Origin: Nitrospira sp.
GTDB lineage: Bacteria > Nitrospirota > Nitrospiria > Nitrospirales > Nitrospiraceae
Assembly: GCA_020853775.1 (NCBI GenBank)
Contig: JADYYH010000115.1
Location: forward strand, 1 to 52,307
Direction of reading: 5' to 3'
Length of the DNA stretch: 52,307 nt
Shown one piece after another: positions 8,611 to 17,883 of this stretch; within the stretch, counting starts at the first letter, position 1, and each line of letters starts with the position of its first letter. The translations under genes and the position numbers were made by a program. The notes below the pieces were generated by a model. The model saw only the letters and a program-made list of their open reading frames with translations, was not told the DNA's origin and ran no database searches.

Positions 8611-10341
8611 ATGGACTCGACAATCGTGCGTCATGTGCCCGTATTGATCGGCCTCGCGCTGATCTTGCTGGGCCTTACCGCCTCTCCGGGTGGAGTGATC
8701 GAATGGATGCGTGGTCCATCATTTCGAGATCTTCCGACCGAACTGATCCATAAGTTATTGCAGGGGGCGTTGTGGTTGAAGGTCCTGCTAATTTTGTCCG
8801 GACTGGCTGTCATCGGACTGTTTAAGAGTGTTGTACACGATGTCGTTGGCACGATCGGCGAATTCAAGGCAGAGCGGGTGTTGCGACCACAGGTTGCTGT
8901 GCTGATCGCCCTGCTCATCCTAGGCATTCTCTTGCGAGTATACGGATTGGAGAATGGACTGTGGTACGACGAAATTACGGCATATGTGAAGTATGTACGT
9001 ATGCCCATCGGCACGTTATTGACGACCTATGATTCGGAGAATCAGCACTTTCTGTACACGCTCTTTGCGCATGTGTGCATCGAATGGTTCGGCGACAGCG
9101 GCTGGGCCGTGAGAGTGCCTGCAGTAGTATTCGGTGTCGGAAGCCTTCTCGGCGTCTATCTTGTTGGGCAGCAACTTCTCAGTGAACGAGAGGCGCTCCT
9201 GGCAACTGCCTTGCTAGTCTTCTCCTACCATCACATTTGGTTTAGTCAGAATGCGCGCGGTTATACAGGGGTGATGGCCTTTACCATGATGGCTACATGG
9301 GCATTCCTCCACGGTCTGCGGGAAAATAGTGTCGGTTGGTGGTGTGGGTACGCCGTGGCCGCGGCGGCCGGAGTTTTTGTGCATGTGACGATGGTGTTTG
9401 TGATCGCCAGCCACTTTCTCATTTACAGCGTGCGACTCATGTCGACGAGGCAGTGGCAGCTAGGTCACGCGTGGAGAGGGATGCTGTACGGCTTCGGCCT
9501 CGCAGGACTGCTTATCCTGCAGCTGCACGCACTGGTGATGCCGCAGATATTGAGTCAGATTGGCCAGACGACGAAAGTTCAGGCGTGGAACAATCCATTC
9601 TGGACTATGGTCGAGACGGTCAGAGGGATCCAGGTGGGAGTCAGGGGAGGCCTGCTGGTCGTGACGGCAACCTTTATAGTCTTCGGTCTCGGCGCTTGGA
9701 AAATGCTCAGGACATCCGGACTCATGCTTGCCCTTGTGCTTCTTCCGGCGATGTTAGGAATCGCAGTGGTATTGGGCATGGGACATCCGTTGTGGCCGCG
9801 GTTCTTCTTTTTTTTATCCGGTCTTGCGGCGTTGATGGTGGTTCATGGTCTCACGATCATGGCTGCGTCACTCGCTCAGGTGTGTAAGTTGTCGCCCGCG
9901 AAGGGGCTGGTGTTAGGAGCCTCGCTGTCAACCATGGTGATCATAGGATCAGCCATTTCTGTGCCTGCAGTGTACGCACCAAAGCAGGATTATGGTGGCG
10001 CGCTTGGATATGTGGAGCGAAATCGACGGGCAGAAGACGCCGTTGTGGCGGTGGGGTTAGCCCGGTTCCCCTACAAACAGTTCTTCGAGACGAACTGGGC
10101 TACTGCAGAAACCGTTCAGGATTTGAATGCTATTCGAGCATGGGCCGACCGAACCTGGGTGGTGATGACTATGCCGATGCATCTTGAGGCGTATGCCCCT
10201 GAGGTCTGGCGCAGTCTACGGTCAGAGTTTCTTCTGCAAACCGTATTTCCCGGAACATTGGGGGATGGAGCGGTGTATGTGTATCGTGTCGACCGCAATG
10301 CCTCGCCGGCTGCGAGGGCCCAGGAGCCGTCACGCGGATGA
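8611..10341 (+). CDS. GT-C membrane glycosyltransferase (GT39/ArnT/PMT-like)
   Basis: A 576-aa polytopic membrane protein. After two N-terminal hydrophobic segments comes the hallmark first-loop acidic motif WYDEITAY (Asp120-Glu121), then a YLVGQQL helix and FSQNARGY, typical of the GT39/ArnT superfamily. Such enzymes use polyprenyl-phosphate sugars and transfer the sugar on the periplasmic face to lipid, glycan or protein. Its last codons overlap the next gene (ATGA at 10338), a DPM-like GT2 that could make the polyprenyl-phosphate donor. The acceptor is unknown. Confidence 0.82.
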   Translation: MDSTIVRHVPVLIGLALILLGLTASPGGVIEWMRGPSFRDLPTELIHKLLQGALWLKVLLILSGLAVIGLFKSVVHDVVGTIGEFKAERVLRPQVAVLIALLILGILLRVYGLENGLWYDEITAYVKYVRMPIGTLLTTYDSENQHFLYTLFAHVCIEWFGDSGWAVRVPAVVFGVGSLLGVYLVGQQLLSEREALLATALLVFSYHHIWFSQNARGYTGVMAFTMMATWAFLHGLRENSVGWWCGYAVAAAAGVFVHVTMVFVIASHFLIYSVRLMSTRQWQLGHAWRGMLYGFGLAGLLILQLHALVMPQILSQIGQTTKVQAWNNPFWTMVETVRGIQVGVRGGLLVVTATFIVFGLGAWKMLRTSGLMLALVLLPAMLGIAVVLGMGHPLWPRFFFFLSGLAALMVVHGLTIMAASLAQVCKLSPAKGLVLGASLSTMVIIGSAISVPAVYAPKQDYGGALGYVERNRRAEDAVVAVGLARFPYKQFFETNWATAETVQDLNAIRAWADRTWVVMTMPMHLEAYAPEVWRSLRSEFLLQTVFPGTLGDGAVYVYRVDRNASPAARAQEPSRG

Positions 10342-11423
10342 CCGCACGCTTCACAGGGGAAAGGCCTGGCTCTGAAATGGACCATCCGGACAAAAATGCT
10401 CCCGGCCCGGAACCCCGATCGGAGGGAAAGGGCATTTCCGTGGTCGTCCCGGCGTTCAATGAAGAGGCCTCGGTGGGCGCTGAGGTCGAAGCAATTAGGC
10501 GAGTTCTAAGCCGTAGCGACACCTCGTTTGAGATTATTGTCGTTGATGATGCATCTACCGACCGGACTTCAAGCATCGCTATGTTAGGAGGCGCCCGGGT
10601 ATTCAGACATACGGAGAATCGGGGGTACGGTGCTGCCATCAAGACGGGGATTCGTGGTGCACGATATGACACGATTGTCATCACGGATGCGGACGGAACG
10701 TATCCGGCCGACCAGATCCCGCAGCTGATCGAAAAATTGGAAACAGCTGACATGGTGGTGGGAGCAAGAATAGGAAAGGAAGTCCATATCCCATTGGTCC
10801 GGCGTCCGGCTAAATGGTTGCTGGGGCGGCTGGCTCAGCATATCGCCGGATGTCCCATCCCAGATTTAAACTCTGGACTGCGCGCGTTCCGACGGCAGGT
10901 AATGGAGCCATACTTCCCCATGCTCTCCAATCGGTTTTCGTTTACTACGACCTCGACGCTGGCGCTGTTGGGTGATGACTTTCAGGTGGTGTACCACACC
11001 ATCAATTATTATCCACGCATTGGCGTGTCGAAAATTCGACCTCACCATTTCATGGACTTTGGCATCTTGGTGTTGCGTATGGCGATGCTCTTTCAGCCAC
11101 TGAAGGTGTTTGTGCCGCTGGCTGCGGCATCGATCGCGGTTGGCGTAATGAAGTCTATCTTCGACATTCTGCTGGTTATGGAAAGAGTGGCAACATTTGG
11201 ATGGGCCACGTTCTATCAGCCTGTCCTGTCAACTTCCGCGCTGTTGCTGTTCCTTGCAGGGTTGCAGTTTCTCGCCATCGGAATGGTAGCCGACGGTGTC
11301 ATTCGCAGGTTGTCTTTTCAGTCGAAAGGCCTCGGTCAAGCTCATGCGACCAAAGTATGGGAAATGTCACAGGACAAAAGCGACGAAACGCAGGTCGTGG
11401 GATCCGAACAGAAGCATCGCTAG
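10338..11423 (+). CDS. GT2 glycosyltransferase, polyprenyl-phosphate sugar synthase (DPM1-like) with C-terminal TM segments
   Basis: A 361-aa protein with the GT-A nucleotide-binding start ISVVVPAFNEE, VVDDASTDRT, and the metal site DADGTYP (Asp117, Asp119). SGLRAFRR lies mid-protein, and two hydrophobic segments lie near residues 250-320. Domain order matches enzymes that put one sugar on polyprenyl phosphate. It overlaps the upstream GT-C gene by four bases, which fits donor-maker and donor-user acting together. ATG 10338 is favoured by this coupling; ATG 10377 would also keep the full domain. Confidence 0.85.
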   Translation: MTARFTGERPGSEMDHPDKNAPGPEPRSEGKGISVVVPAFNEEASVGAEVEAIRRVLSRSDTSFEIIVVDDASTDRTSSIAMLGGARVFRHTENRGYGAAIKTGIRGARYDTIVITDADGTYPADQIPQLIEKLETADMVVGARIGKEVHIPLVRRPAKWLLGRLAQHIAGCPIPDLNSGLRAFRRQVMEPYFPMLSNRFSFTTTSTLALLGDDFQVVYHTINYYPRIGVSKIRPHHFMDFGILVLRMAMLFQPLKVFVPLAAASIAVGVMKSIFDILLVMERVATFGWATFYQPVLSTSALLLFLAGLQFLAIGMVADGVIRRLSFQSKGLGQAHATKVWEMSQDKSDETQVVGSEQKHR

Positions 11424-11459
11424 GAGCGCACCGAGGGGCTTTTCTGAAGGATGTGAAGG

Positions 11460-12029
11460 ATGGATCCATATCGGGTAATCCTGGTCGCAGGGCTTCTGGG
11501 GCATAAAGTGGTTTGGGAGGTGCTGCGTCCGCGTGCGGCCAAGCAGCGAGCGAGTGCGCTCGCGCGTTCTCTCACGGTGGTCTTCATCAAGGCTGTGAAG
11601 TTGTGTGTGTTAGGGTTTCTGGTTATCCAGACTTTATTTCTTGAGATTATGCCCATAACAAACGACCCGTCGAGCCTACGGGGCATCGGCATGGGGCTAT
11701 TTGGAGCTGGTCTGGGGATAGCGGTACTGGGCCGTATTCAGTTAGGCGACAATTGGGTGGATCTTGAGGAGTATCAGGTCGTGCCCGGTCAGGCCTTGGT
11801 GACTAAGGGCCTCTATGCATACATCCGGCATCCGATTTATGCAGGGGATATTCTGCTTCTCGTAGGGCTCCAGCTCGCATTAAATTCTTGGCTGGTTCTA
11901 GTCGCGATCATTCCGGCGGTTGTGGCATTCCGGAATGTTCAGGCTGAGGAAAGAATTTTGATACGAGCGTTTCCGGAATATGCGGAGTACTGTCGACGGA
12001 CGAGGAAGTTTGTTCCGTTCGTGTTCTAA
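11460..12029 (+). CDS. ICMT/PEMT-like integral membrane methyltransferase
   Basis: A 189-aa protein with about four hydrophobic segments. The C-terminal signature GLYAYIRHPIYAG followed by AEERILIRAFPEYAEYC is that of isoprenylcysteine carboxyl methyltransferase/phospholipid methyltransferase-like enzymes, where the RHP motif and the E...E pair bind SAM. Bacteria lack prenylated CaaX proteins, so a lipid, polyprenyl or glycan methyl acceptor is more likely (inference). It sits between two 'GT-C plus DPM-like GT2' couples, suggesting it modifies the same lipid-linked pathway. Confidence 0.78.
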   Translation: MDPYRVILVAGLLGHKVVWEVLRPRAAKQRASALARSLTVVFIKAVKLCVLGFLVIQTLFLEIMPITNDPSSLRGIGMGLFGAGLGIAVLGRIQLGDNWVDLEEYQVVPGQALVTKGLYAYIRHPIYAGDILLLVGLQLALNSWLVLVAIIPAVVAFRNVQAEERILIRAFPEYAEYCRRTRKFVPFVF

Positions 12030-12071
12030 GGGTATTGCCCTGGCCATGTTAGCTGAATCTTCGGTGCATGC

Positions 12072-13622
12072 ATGATAGAGGGGAATAAAGATGCCCGTGG
12101 GGTCGAGTGCCCGCGAGGTGCTCTTGCGTACTGGTCTACGCAACAGATTGCGATGCGATTGTTTCTGACGTGCTGGATCATTTTCGCACTTCATTTTTCA
12201 ACGAATATCGTCCGGGAGATTTATCTGACGTTGACCATCGGTGACCATGCGTCGTTTCGGGTCGATGAGTATGCCGGACTGCATCCCGATCTTTTTGAAA
12301 AGCCGGGTTATGGGTGGCATATAGGAAGCAATCCAGGTGTGTCGATGGTAGCGGCTGTGCCATACGCGATCGCCAGGCCGATCATCGATGCCATCGTGCA
12401 GTACGTACGAGTGAGGCGAGAGCAGAATCAACAGAATCCGCCTGCATACGACTCGCCCTGGCCCATGGCCAGGAGATTTTACGAAGAATCGTGGAAGCGT
12501 GGGTACGACGTCAAATTCGCGTTGGGCAGTCTCGTGATGCAGGTGCTGTGCATGGCGCCGAGTTCGGCCCTGGGCGTGGTCGCTATGTTTCTCGTGCTTC
12601 GACGGCTGCTCGTTTCTCGAAGAGCCGCCCTCTGGCTTGCGTTCTTGTACGCCTTCGGCACACCCGTCTTTTATCGGACCGGGTATCTGAATCACAATCT
12701 CATGTTAGGGCATATTGCCTTCGGAGGATTTCTCCTTCTCTGGAATCCGTTCGAATGGTCACGAGATAGTCGCCCGGCTCGATATTGTTGGGCGGGCGTG
12801 GCTGGTGGAACGGCATTGTTGTTTGACTACAGCGGCGGCATTTTCCTCGTCGCGTTGTGTCTCTATGGATTGATAAAAGCCTGCGCAGAGGAGTCTTTCC
12901 AGGCTGGATTGCGCCTCTCCATTCGGTATGTGCTTGGTGCATTCGGCCCCATTTTTCTGCTGTGGTGGTATCAGGGGGTGAGTTTTGGGCATCCTTTTCT
13001 TCCAGGCCAACACTGGATGCCTTCGGTTGAATGGATTGAACGCGGCTATCAAGGAGTCGGTTGGCCGCAATTCGAACTGCTTTCCCTGCTTCTATTCGAT
13101 TACCGCTACGGATTATTCGTCACCAGTCCGCTTATGCTGTTGGCTTTTGTGGCGATACAGCGCGGCTTCCGCGTGAAGTCAATTCTTGGGTTACGGGAAT
13201 TGGGGTTTATCTTCCTCACATTCTTCGCCTTGTGGTTATTCTTTGGAGGCGTGAACTATACCAGGCTCCAATTCAACACAGGGATTCGGTACTTAAGCCC
13301 CATCTTCCCTTTTCTCTTTATTCCGGTCGCTGTCACGCTCGCTCAATGGTCAGAACGGTGGGTCTTGCTCATTGGCATTGTGTCTGTCGCGCAGAACTGG
13401 GCGTTAGCGATGTATCGAGATGTTGAGCGAGGACTGGGAGTCTTGGACCCTCTTTTTCACGTTTTTGCGGGAGGGTTCCAACTCCCGCTGTTGACCACGC
13501 TCTCCCGTTTTAACGCCCAATTTGGCGACGTGTTTGTGAATGGTCCGTCTCCACTTCCGTTGTTTGCCCTGACGGGTGCGCTGTTGTATGTCATATGGCG
13601 CACACGTTCGGAACCTATGTAA
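12072..13622 (+). CDS. Polytopic membrane protein, probable GT-C glycosyltransferase
   Basis: A 516-aa protein with about ten hydrophobic segments. After the first TM helix a periplasmic loop has FRVDEYAG (Asp65-Glu66), the position of the acidic motif in GT-C enzymes. It is followed by WHIGSNPGVSM and later YLNHNLMLGHIAFGG, with aromatic-rich loops. The family is not one I can name exactly. The architecture and the downstream overlapping DPM-like GT2 gene (13595) argue for a polyprenyl-phosphate-sugar-dependent transferase. A polymerase role is a weaker alternative. The start is uncertain; Met28 also precedes the first helix. Confidence 0.6.
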   Translation: MIEGNKDARGVECPRGALAYWSTQQIAMRLFLTCWIIFALHFSTNIVREIYLTLTIGDHASFRVDEYAGLHPDLFEKPGYGWHIGSNPGVSMVAAVPYAIARPIIDAIVQYVRVRREQNQQNPPAYDSPWPMARRFYEESWKRGYDVKFALGSLVMQVLCMAPSSALGVVAMFLVLRRLLVSRRAALWLAFLYAFGTPVFYRTGYLNHNLMLGHIAFGGFLLLWNPFEWSRDSRPARYCWAGVAGGTALLFDYSGGIFLVALCLYGLIKACAEESFQAGLRLSIRYVLGAFGPIFLLWWYQGVSFGHPFLPGQHWMPSVEWIERGYQGVGWPQFELLSLLLFDYRYGLFVTSPLMLLAFVAIQRGFRVKSILGLRELGFIFLTFFALWLFFGGVNYTRLQFNTGIRYLSPIFPFLFIPVAVTLAQWSERWVLLIGIVSVAQNWALAMYRDVERGLGVLDPLFHVFAGGFQLPLLTTLSRFNAQFGDVFVNGPSPLPLFALTGALLYVIWRTRSEPM

Positions 13623-14689
13623 CGGTCCTGATGGATCGGATGGTGAGGGAGCGTTGGCTCATGCCAGAGAGAGGGGATAAGTCCAAGGGGCCTGAGTTGG
13701 CCGTCGGCGTGCTTCTGTCTGTCGTGGTACCCGTCTACAACGAACAGGACGGCCTTCGAGAATTTTATGATCGGACGAAACGCGTGCTGCTTGGTATGGC
13801 CGGTTTGGAACATGAAATCATTTTTGTCGACGATGGAAGTCGTGACGTTTCAGTGGAAGTCATCGCCCAGTTAGTTAGGGAAGACGGGTGCGTTCGTCTC
13901 CTCAAACTCTCCCGTAATTTTGGGCATCAAATCGCAATTACTGCAGGAATCGATGCTGCACGGGGAGACGTCGTGGTTGTTATCGATGCGGACCTCCAAG
14001 ACCCGCCTGAAGTCATTGAACGTTTCATCGAAAAGTGGAGGGCAGGGTTTGACGTCGTATATGGCATGCGCGAAACGCGTGATGGCGAGACCGTATTGAA
14101 AGTGTGGACGGCGTCGATTTTTTATCGGATTTTGAAATCTCTGGTGAGTCTGGACATTCCCGTCGACGTCGGGGATTTCCGTCTCATGAGCAGGCGGGTA
14201 GTAGAGCATCTCAAAGCGATGCAGGAAAGAGACCGGTTTGTAAGGGGGTTGGTGAGTTGGATCGGATTCAGGCAGATTGGTCTCCTGTATCGCAGAGACA
14301 AACGGTATGCAGGAGAAACTAAGTATCCCTATCGGAAAATGATTCGTTTCGCACTAGACGGAATCACGTCGTTTTCCAGTATCCCGTTAAAAATGGCTAC
14401 CATCATGGGGTATCTTACTTCACTGGTTGCCTTTGCCTACGCTTGTTCTGTGATTGTGCAGAAATTCATGGGATATACGGTGCAAGGCTGGGCAACAATT
14501 ATGGTGGGGTTGTTGTTTCTCGGCGGGGTGCAGTTGATCTGTTTAGGGATTCTTGGTGAGTATGTCGGACGAATATTCAACGAAACGAAGGGACGGCCGC
14601 TGTATATCGTTGATTGCGAATCCCCCACAGAGCGATTACGGTACGAGGTGCCTGGTCACTCTGTGGGCGGATCGAGTTCGACGGATTGA
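13595..14689 (+). CDS. GT2 glycosyltransferase, GtrB/ArnC/DPM-like polyprenyl-phosphate sugar synthase
   Basis: A 364-aa protein. The GT-A domain has LSVVVPVYNEQDG, EIIFVDDGSRD, LKLSRNFGHQ and DADLQDPPEV (Asp131, Asp133). GDFRLMSRRV and two C-terminal TM segments (about 265-330) ending ILGEYVGRIFNETKGRP make this a confident GtrB/ArnC-type enzyme that loads a sugar (often glucose or a modified arabinose) onto undecaprenyl phosphate. The start lies inside the end of the upstream GT-C-like gene (28-base overlap); ATG 13631 just after that gene's stop is an alternative. It forms the second GT-C/GT2 couple in the window. Confidence 0.88.
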   Translation: MAHTFGTYVTVLMDRMVRERWLMPERGDKSKGPELAVGVLLSVVVPVYNEQDGLREFYDRTKRVLLGMAGLEHEIIFVDDGSRDVSVEVIAQLVREDGCVRLLKLSRNFGHQIAITAGIDAARGDVVVVIDADLQDPPEVIERFIEKWRAGFDVVYGMRETRDGETVLKVWTASIFYRILKSLVSLDIPVDVGDFRLMSRRVVEHLKAMQERDRFVRGLVSWIGFRQIGLLYRRDKRYAGETKYPYRKMIRFALDGITSFSSIPLKMATIMGYLTSLVAFAYACSVIVQKFMGYTVQGWATIMVGLLFLGGVQLICLGILGEYVGRIFNETKGRPLYIVDCESPTERLRYEVPGHSVGGSSSTD

Positions 14690-14715
14690 CGCAGCGACCT
14701 CCCGCAGCCGATTGA

Positions 14716-15660
14716 GTGCCAGTGGCGATATTTATCACCGGGAGCAATGGATTCATCGGAGTGCGATTGCTTCGGCACCTGTTGCGTTGCACCTCTGAGC
14801 GAGTCTACTGCCTTATCCATTCTCGTGTTGAGGCCTTTGGGGCCCTCCGGTTTCCTGGCGCCCTCGACATTATCGAAGGTGGATTGCACGATGTGGCAGC
14901 CTATGTCGACTGCCTCGCTCGCTGTGATACGGTCGTTCATCTTGCTGCGGCTACTGGCAACGTCGGTCCTCGCCGGTATCACGAAGTCAATGTTCAGGGA
15001 ACTGCCCTGTTACTGGACGCGTGCCGACGAAGCGGCGTCAAGAATATCGTGTTCCTCAGCACCATTGCCGTTACGTTTGCGGATCAAGCGAAGTATCACT
15101 ACGCTCAGTCTAAACAGGAAGCCGAACAGCTCGTGCAGGCCAGTGGCCTCAATTTTCTCATAGTGCGTCCGACGATTGTGGTGGGCGCGGGAGGAAAAGC
15201 CTGGGATGGTCTGCGAAAGCTAGCCCTGCCTTCTTGTGTCGTTGTTCTCGGGGATGGAAAGCATTTCGTTCAACCCATCTATGTGAGCGATCTTGCGGCG
15301 ATTCTTAGCAGCGTGATCTTGGCCAAGCAATATCGCAATGAAACGCTAGAAGTGGGAGGCCCCGAGCGAGTATCGATTCTGGAATTGCTTCGCCGCATTC
15401 ATGTAGCGTACACGGGGAAAGAGCCTCTCGCTACCCTCACGGTCCCGTTGGGAATCCTCACCGCCATTCTGACCTTCGTTGAAACAGTGGCCGGACCAAT
15501 ATGGCCGCTTTCCCTTGGCCAATTGGCAACATTTAAGAATGATGGATGCGCTGATCCGGGCAGAATGCCTGCGTCCAACGGCGCAACAACGAGCATTGCT
15601 CGTATGATGGCATTGACGATGCAGGAAGAGCGAGAGGGCCAACATGGTTCCACAGCCTAG
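14716..15660 (+). CDS. NAD-dependent epimerase/dehydratase (extended SDR)
   Basis: A 314-aa protein starting at GTG 14716. The Rossmann motif TGSNGFIG is at residues ~8-15, VVHLAAATG follows, and the catalytic segment holds LSTIAVT then YHYAQSKQEAEQ (Tyr...SK). Extended SDRs of this sort act as nucleotide-sugar epimerases, dehydratases or reductases, and some act on 3-beta-hydroxysteroid-like substrates. The product is not assignable. Its 3' end overlaps an unknown gene by 17 bases, followed by a GMC oxidoreductase, so a multi-step oxidation route is plausible. Confidence 0.8.
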   Translation: MPVAIFITGSNGFIGVRLLRHLLRCTSERVYCLIHSRVEAFGALRFPGALDIIEGGLHDVAAYVDCLARCDTVVHLAAATGNVGPRRYHEVNVQGTALLLDACRRSGVKNIVFLSTIAVTFADQAKYHYAQSKQEAEQLVQASGLNFLIVRPTIVVGAGGKAWDGLRKLALPSCVVVLGDGKHFVQPIYVSDLAAILSSVILAKQYRNETLEVGGPERVSILELLRRIHVAYTGKEPLATLTVPLGILTAILTFVETVAGPIWPLSLGQLATFKNDGCADPGRMPASNGATTSIARMMALTMQEEREGQHGSTA

Positions 15661-16096
15661 TCTGGACCGGGAGTGTCAATTGTTTAGCCAGTACCTGATC
15701 GCGCTGCGGCCGAGTGGTTATGTCTTGAGGAAATATCAGGAAGCGCATCAGCAGGGACATCCGTCCCTCGGCCGACCGCTTCAATTGTTTGATGACATTC
15801 TTATGCGGCTGGCACTGAAACACGCATACATTTTGAGGCTCGCTGATACGTATTCCAGCCTGTTCTATAAAGACGCGCTCCTCAGACGAAAGTTGGTTCT
15901 GCTTCTTGCCATACTAGAATGTTCTCCTGGGGCATTTGACCGGCTCGATCGACCAGCGGTGCGGTCGCGGCCTGCCTTGTGCGGCCTGCTTATCCTGAAG
16001 GGGCTCGCGCTTGGGGCAATGGTCGTTCTCTCAGTTGCCATGCTGGCGCCGATACATGGCGCCTGTGAAAGCTTCCGTCATCGGTGGGATCGATGA
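15644..16096 (+). CDS. Unknown 150-aa protein with a C-terminal TM segment, between SDR and GMC oxidoreductase
   Basis: Not a family I recognise. Residues 1-110 look soluble and alpha-helical, with many Leu, Arg and Tyr and motifs such as FDDILMRLALKHAY and LRRKLVLLLAILE. Residues ~112-135 form one TM helix (LLILKGLALGAMVVLSVAM). It overlaps the SDR upstream by 17 bases and ends in a TGA interlocked with the ATG of the GMC gene (ATGA). Such double overlap suggests a real, co-translated gene, perhaps a membrane anchor or partner for the GMC flavoprotein. It does not resemble the usual gluconate-dehydrogenase small subunit. Confidence 0.6.
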   Translation: MVPQPSLDRECQLFSQYLIALRPSGYVLRKYQEAHQQGHPSLGRPLQLFDDILMRLALKHAYILRLADTYSSLFYKDALLRRKLVLLLAILECSPGAFDRLDRPAVRSRPALCGLLILKGLALGAMVVLSVAMLAPIHGACESFRHRWDR

Positions 16097-17703
16097 CACA
16101 TATCACCATAGTCGGATCAGGTCCAAGTGCCGTGCATTTTGCCCTATCGGTTCTCAAGAAGGGGCATCAGGTCGTCATGGTCGATGTGGGAGAGTCGAAG
16201 CCCGATCCTGTCAGTCCGGAACAAAGCTTTAATCAGCTGAAAATGGGGTTGCGGGACCCTGCGGAATATTTCCTCGGTCAGTCATTCGAAGCAGTGACGT
16301 ATCCGGGCACACCGGGAGAATACTACGGCTTTCCGCCGAATAAGCGGTATGTGTTTCTGCCGCCGTCTAACTACCATGTCGAAGCAGAGGGATTTTCGCC
16401 GCTCGCATCCTTTGCTCGAGGCGGACTTGCCGAAGCATGGACCGGGGGCGTGTATCCATTCAATGAACATGAGTTCCGTGATTTCCCTATTGAATACTCT
16501 CAAATGCAGTCTTGTTACAGTGAAGTCGCGAAGCGCATCGGGATCTCCGGTCTACAGGACGATTTGTCGGCATTCATGCCGATGCACGATCATATCTTGA
16601 GTCCACTCAATCTTGACGAACATTCTGAAGACCTGTTGCAAAAATATGAGCGCAAGAAGAGTTTCTTTCGTGGCCGGCTGAATTGTGTGATGGGCCGAGG
16701 GCGTCTGGCCGCGATCAGTCAGCCTGGGCTACAGCGACATGCCTGCAGCTACCGCGGGCGCTGCTTGTGGGGATGCCCGCAGGATAGTTTGTACACGCCC
16801 TCGTTGACTCTGGAGGAATGCAAGCGGTACGAATCATTTCACTATGCACCTGGCCGCTATGCCAGTCATTTTCGAATCGATCAGCACGGGAGAGCCTCGC
16901 ACCTCTTGGTCGATCGGCTTGACTGTGCCGGGCGAGAAGAATGGGCGCTCGACAAACTCGTGTTGGGAGCAGGTACTCTTTCAACCTCACGAATTGTCCT
17001 AGAATCCGTACGACAGCGTGACGGAACAATTTTGACACTCACCGGCTTGATGGATAATCAACAAGTCCTCGTGCCATTTGTTAATCTGGACTTCGTGGGG
17101 CGTGCCTACAGCGATGAGCGCTATCAGTATCATCAGATCGCGTTCGGCCTGATCAATGACGATCCGTGTGATTATGTCCACTGCTTGCTCACTACACTCA
17201 AGTCTGCAATGGTTCACCCGTTGATTCATCGCACACCTGCTGACATGCGGTTTGCGATTTTCCTTTTCAGACACATGCGTGCGGCGCTCGGATTGGTCAA
17301 TATGAATCTCAGTGATGACAGAAGGAGTACTAACTATGTCACCTTGCAGAACGGCGACATGAAAACCGACGCGACGCTCACGATCCATTATGAGCCAGGG
17401 GGGGCGCACGTGAATAAGGTTCGGCAGGCTCTGCGTCGCGTGAAGTCAGTTCTTTGGCAGTTGAACTGTGTCGTTCCTCCCGGACAGGTTCATGTGAGGC
17501 CAATGGGTGCCGGTGTCCATTATGCAGGAACCCTCCCGATGTGCCGTGAACGGCGACCGATGGCGGTATCGCCGAATGGCCAAAGTTACGATTTTAGGAA
17601 TGTCTATATCGTGGACGGTTCGACGTTTCCTGCACTGCCTGCAAAGAATATCACGTTTACTTTGATGTCTAATGCCGTTCGCATTGCCCAAACAAATTTC
17701 TGA
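16093..17703 (+). CDS. GMC-family FAD oxidoreductase
   Basis: A 536-aa flavoprotein. The N-terminus THITIVGSGPSAVHFAL is the FAD Rossmann motif. A Cys-rich loop, CSYRGRCLWGCP, occurs mid-protein, as in many bacterial GMC dehydrogenases. The C-terminal GMC domain has GVHYAGTLPM (His of the catalytic pair) and VDGSTFPALPAKNITF (Asn position). GMC enzymes oxidise alcohols or sugars and pass electrons to oxygen or a membrane acceptor. ATG 16093 is interlocked with the preceding stop; GTG 16084 would add three residues. No Tat or Sec signal is seen, so it is probably cytoplasmic or held at the membrane by the preceding 150-aa protein (inference). Confidence 0.85.
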   Translation: MTHITIVGSGPSAVHFALSVLKKGHQVVMVDVGESKPDPVSPEQSFNQLKMGLRDPAEYFLGQSFEAVTYPGTPGEYYGFPPNKRYVFLPPSNYHVEAEGFSPLASFARGGLAEAWTGGVYPFNEHEFRDFPIEYSQMQSCYSEVAKRIGISGLQDDLSAFMPMHDHILSPLNLDEHSEDLLQKYERKKSFFRGRLNCVMGRGRLAAISQPGLQRHACSYRGRCLWGCPQDSLYTPSLTLEECKRYESFHYAPGRYASHFRIDQHGRASHLLVDRLDCAGREEWALDKLVLGAGTLSTSRIVLESVRQRDGTILTLTGLMDNQQVLVPFVNLDFVGRAYSDERYQYHQIAFGLINDDPCDYVHCLLTTLKSAMVHPLIHRTPADMRFAIFLFRHMRAALGLVNMNLSDDRRSTNYVTLQNGDMKTDATLTIHYEPGGAHVNKVRQALRRVKSVLWQLNCVVPPGQVHVRPMGAGVHYAGTLPMCRERRPMAVSPNGQSYDFRNVYIVDGSTFPALPAKNITFTLMSNAVRIAQTNF

Positions 17704-17883
17704 CCGTTCTTTTGTCGGATCCGAGTCAGATCACGATGGCCGTCATAAGGACTTCGTAGAGCAAGAGAACACGCCGGGGGAACTTTGTATGAGAGCACTC
17801 CACATACAGCGACAGTCGCGGGGTGGTAGATGTGTCGAGGGAAGGATTGCCGTCTGTTCGCAGGGTAGCACGGTGGGGCTCGG

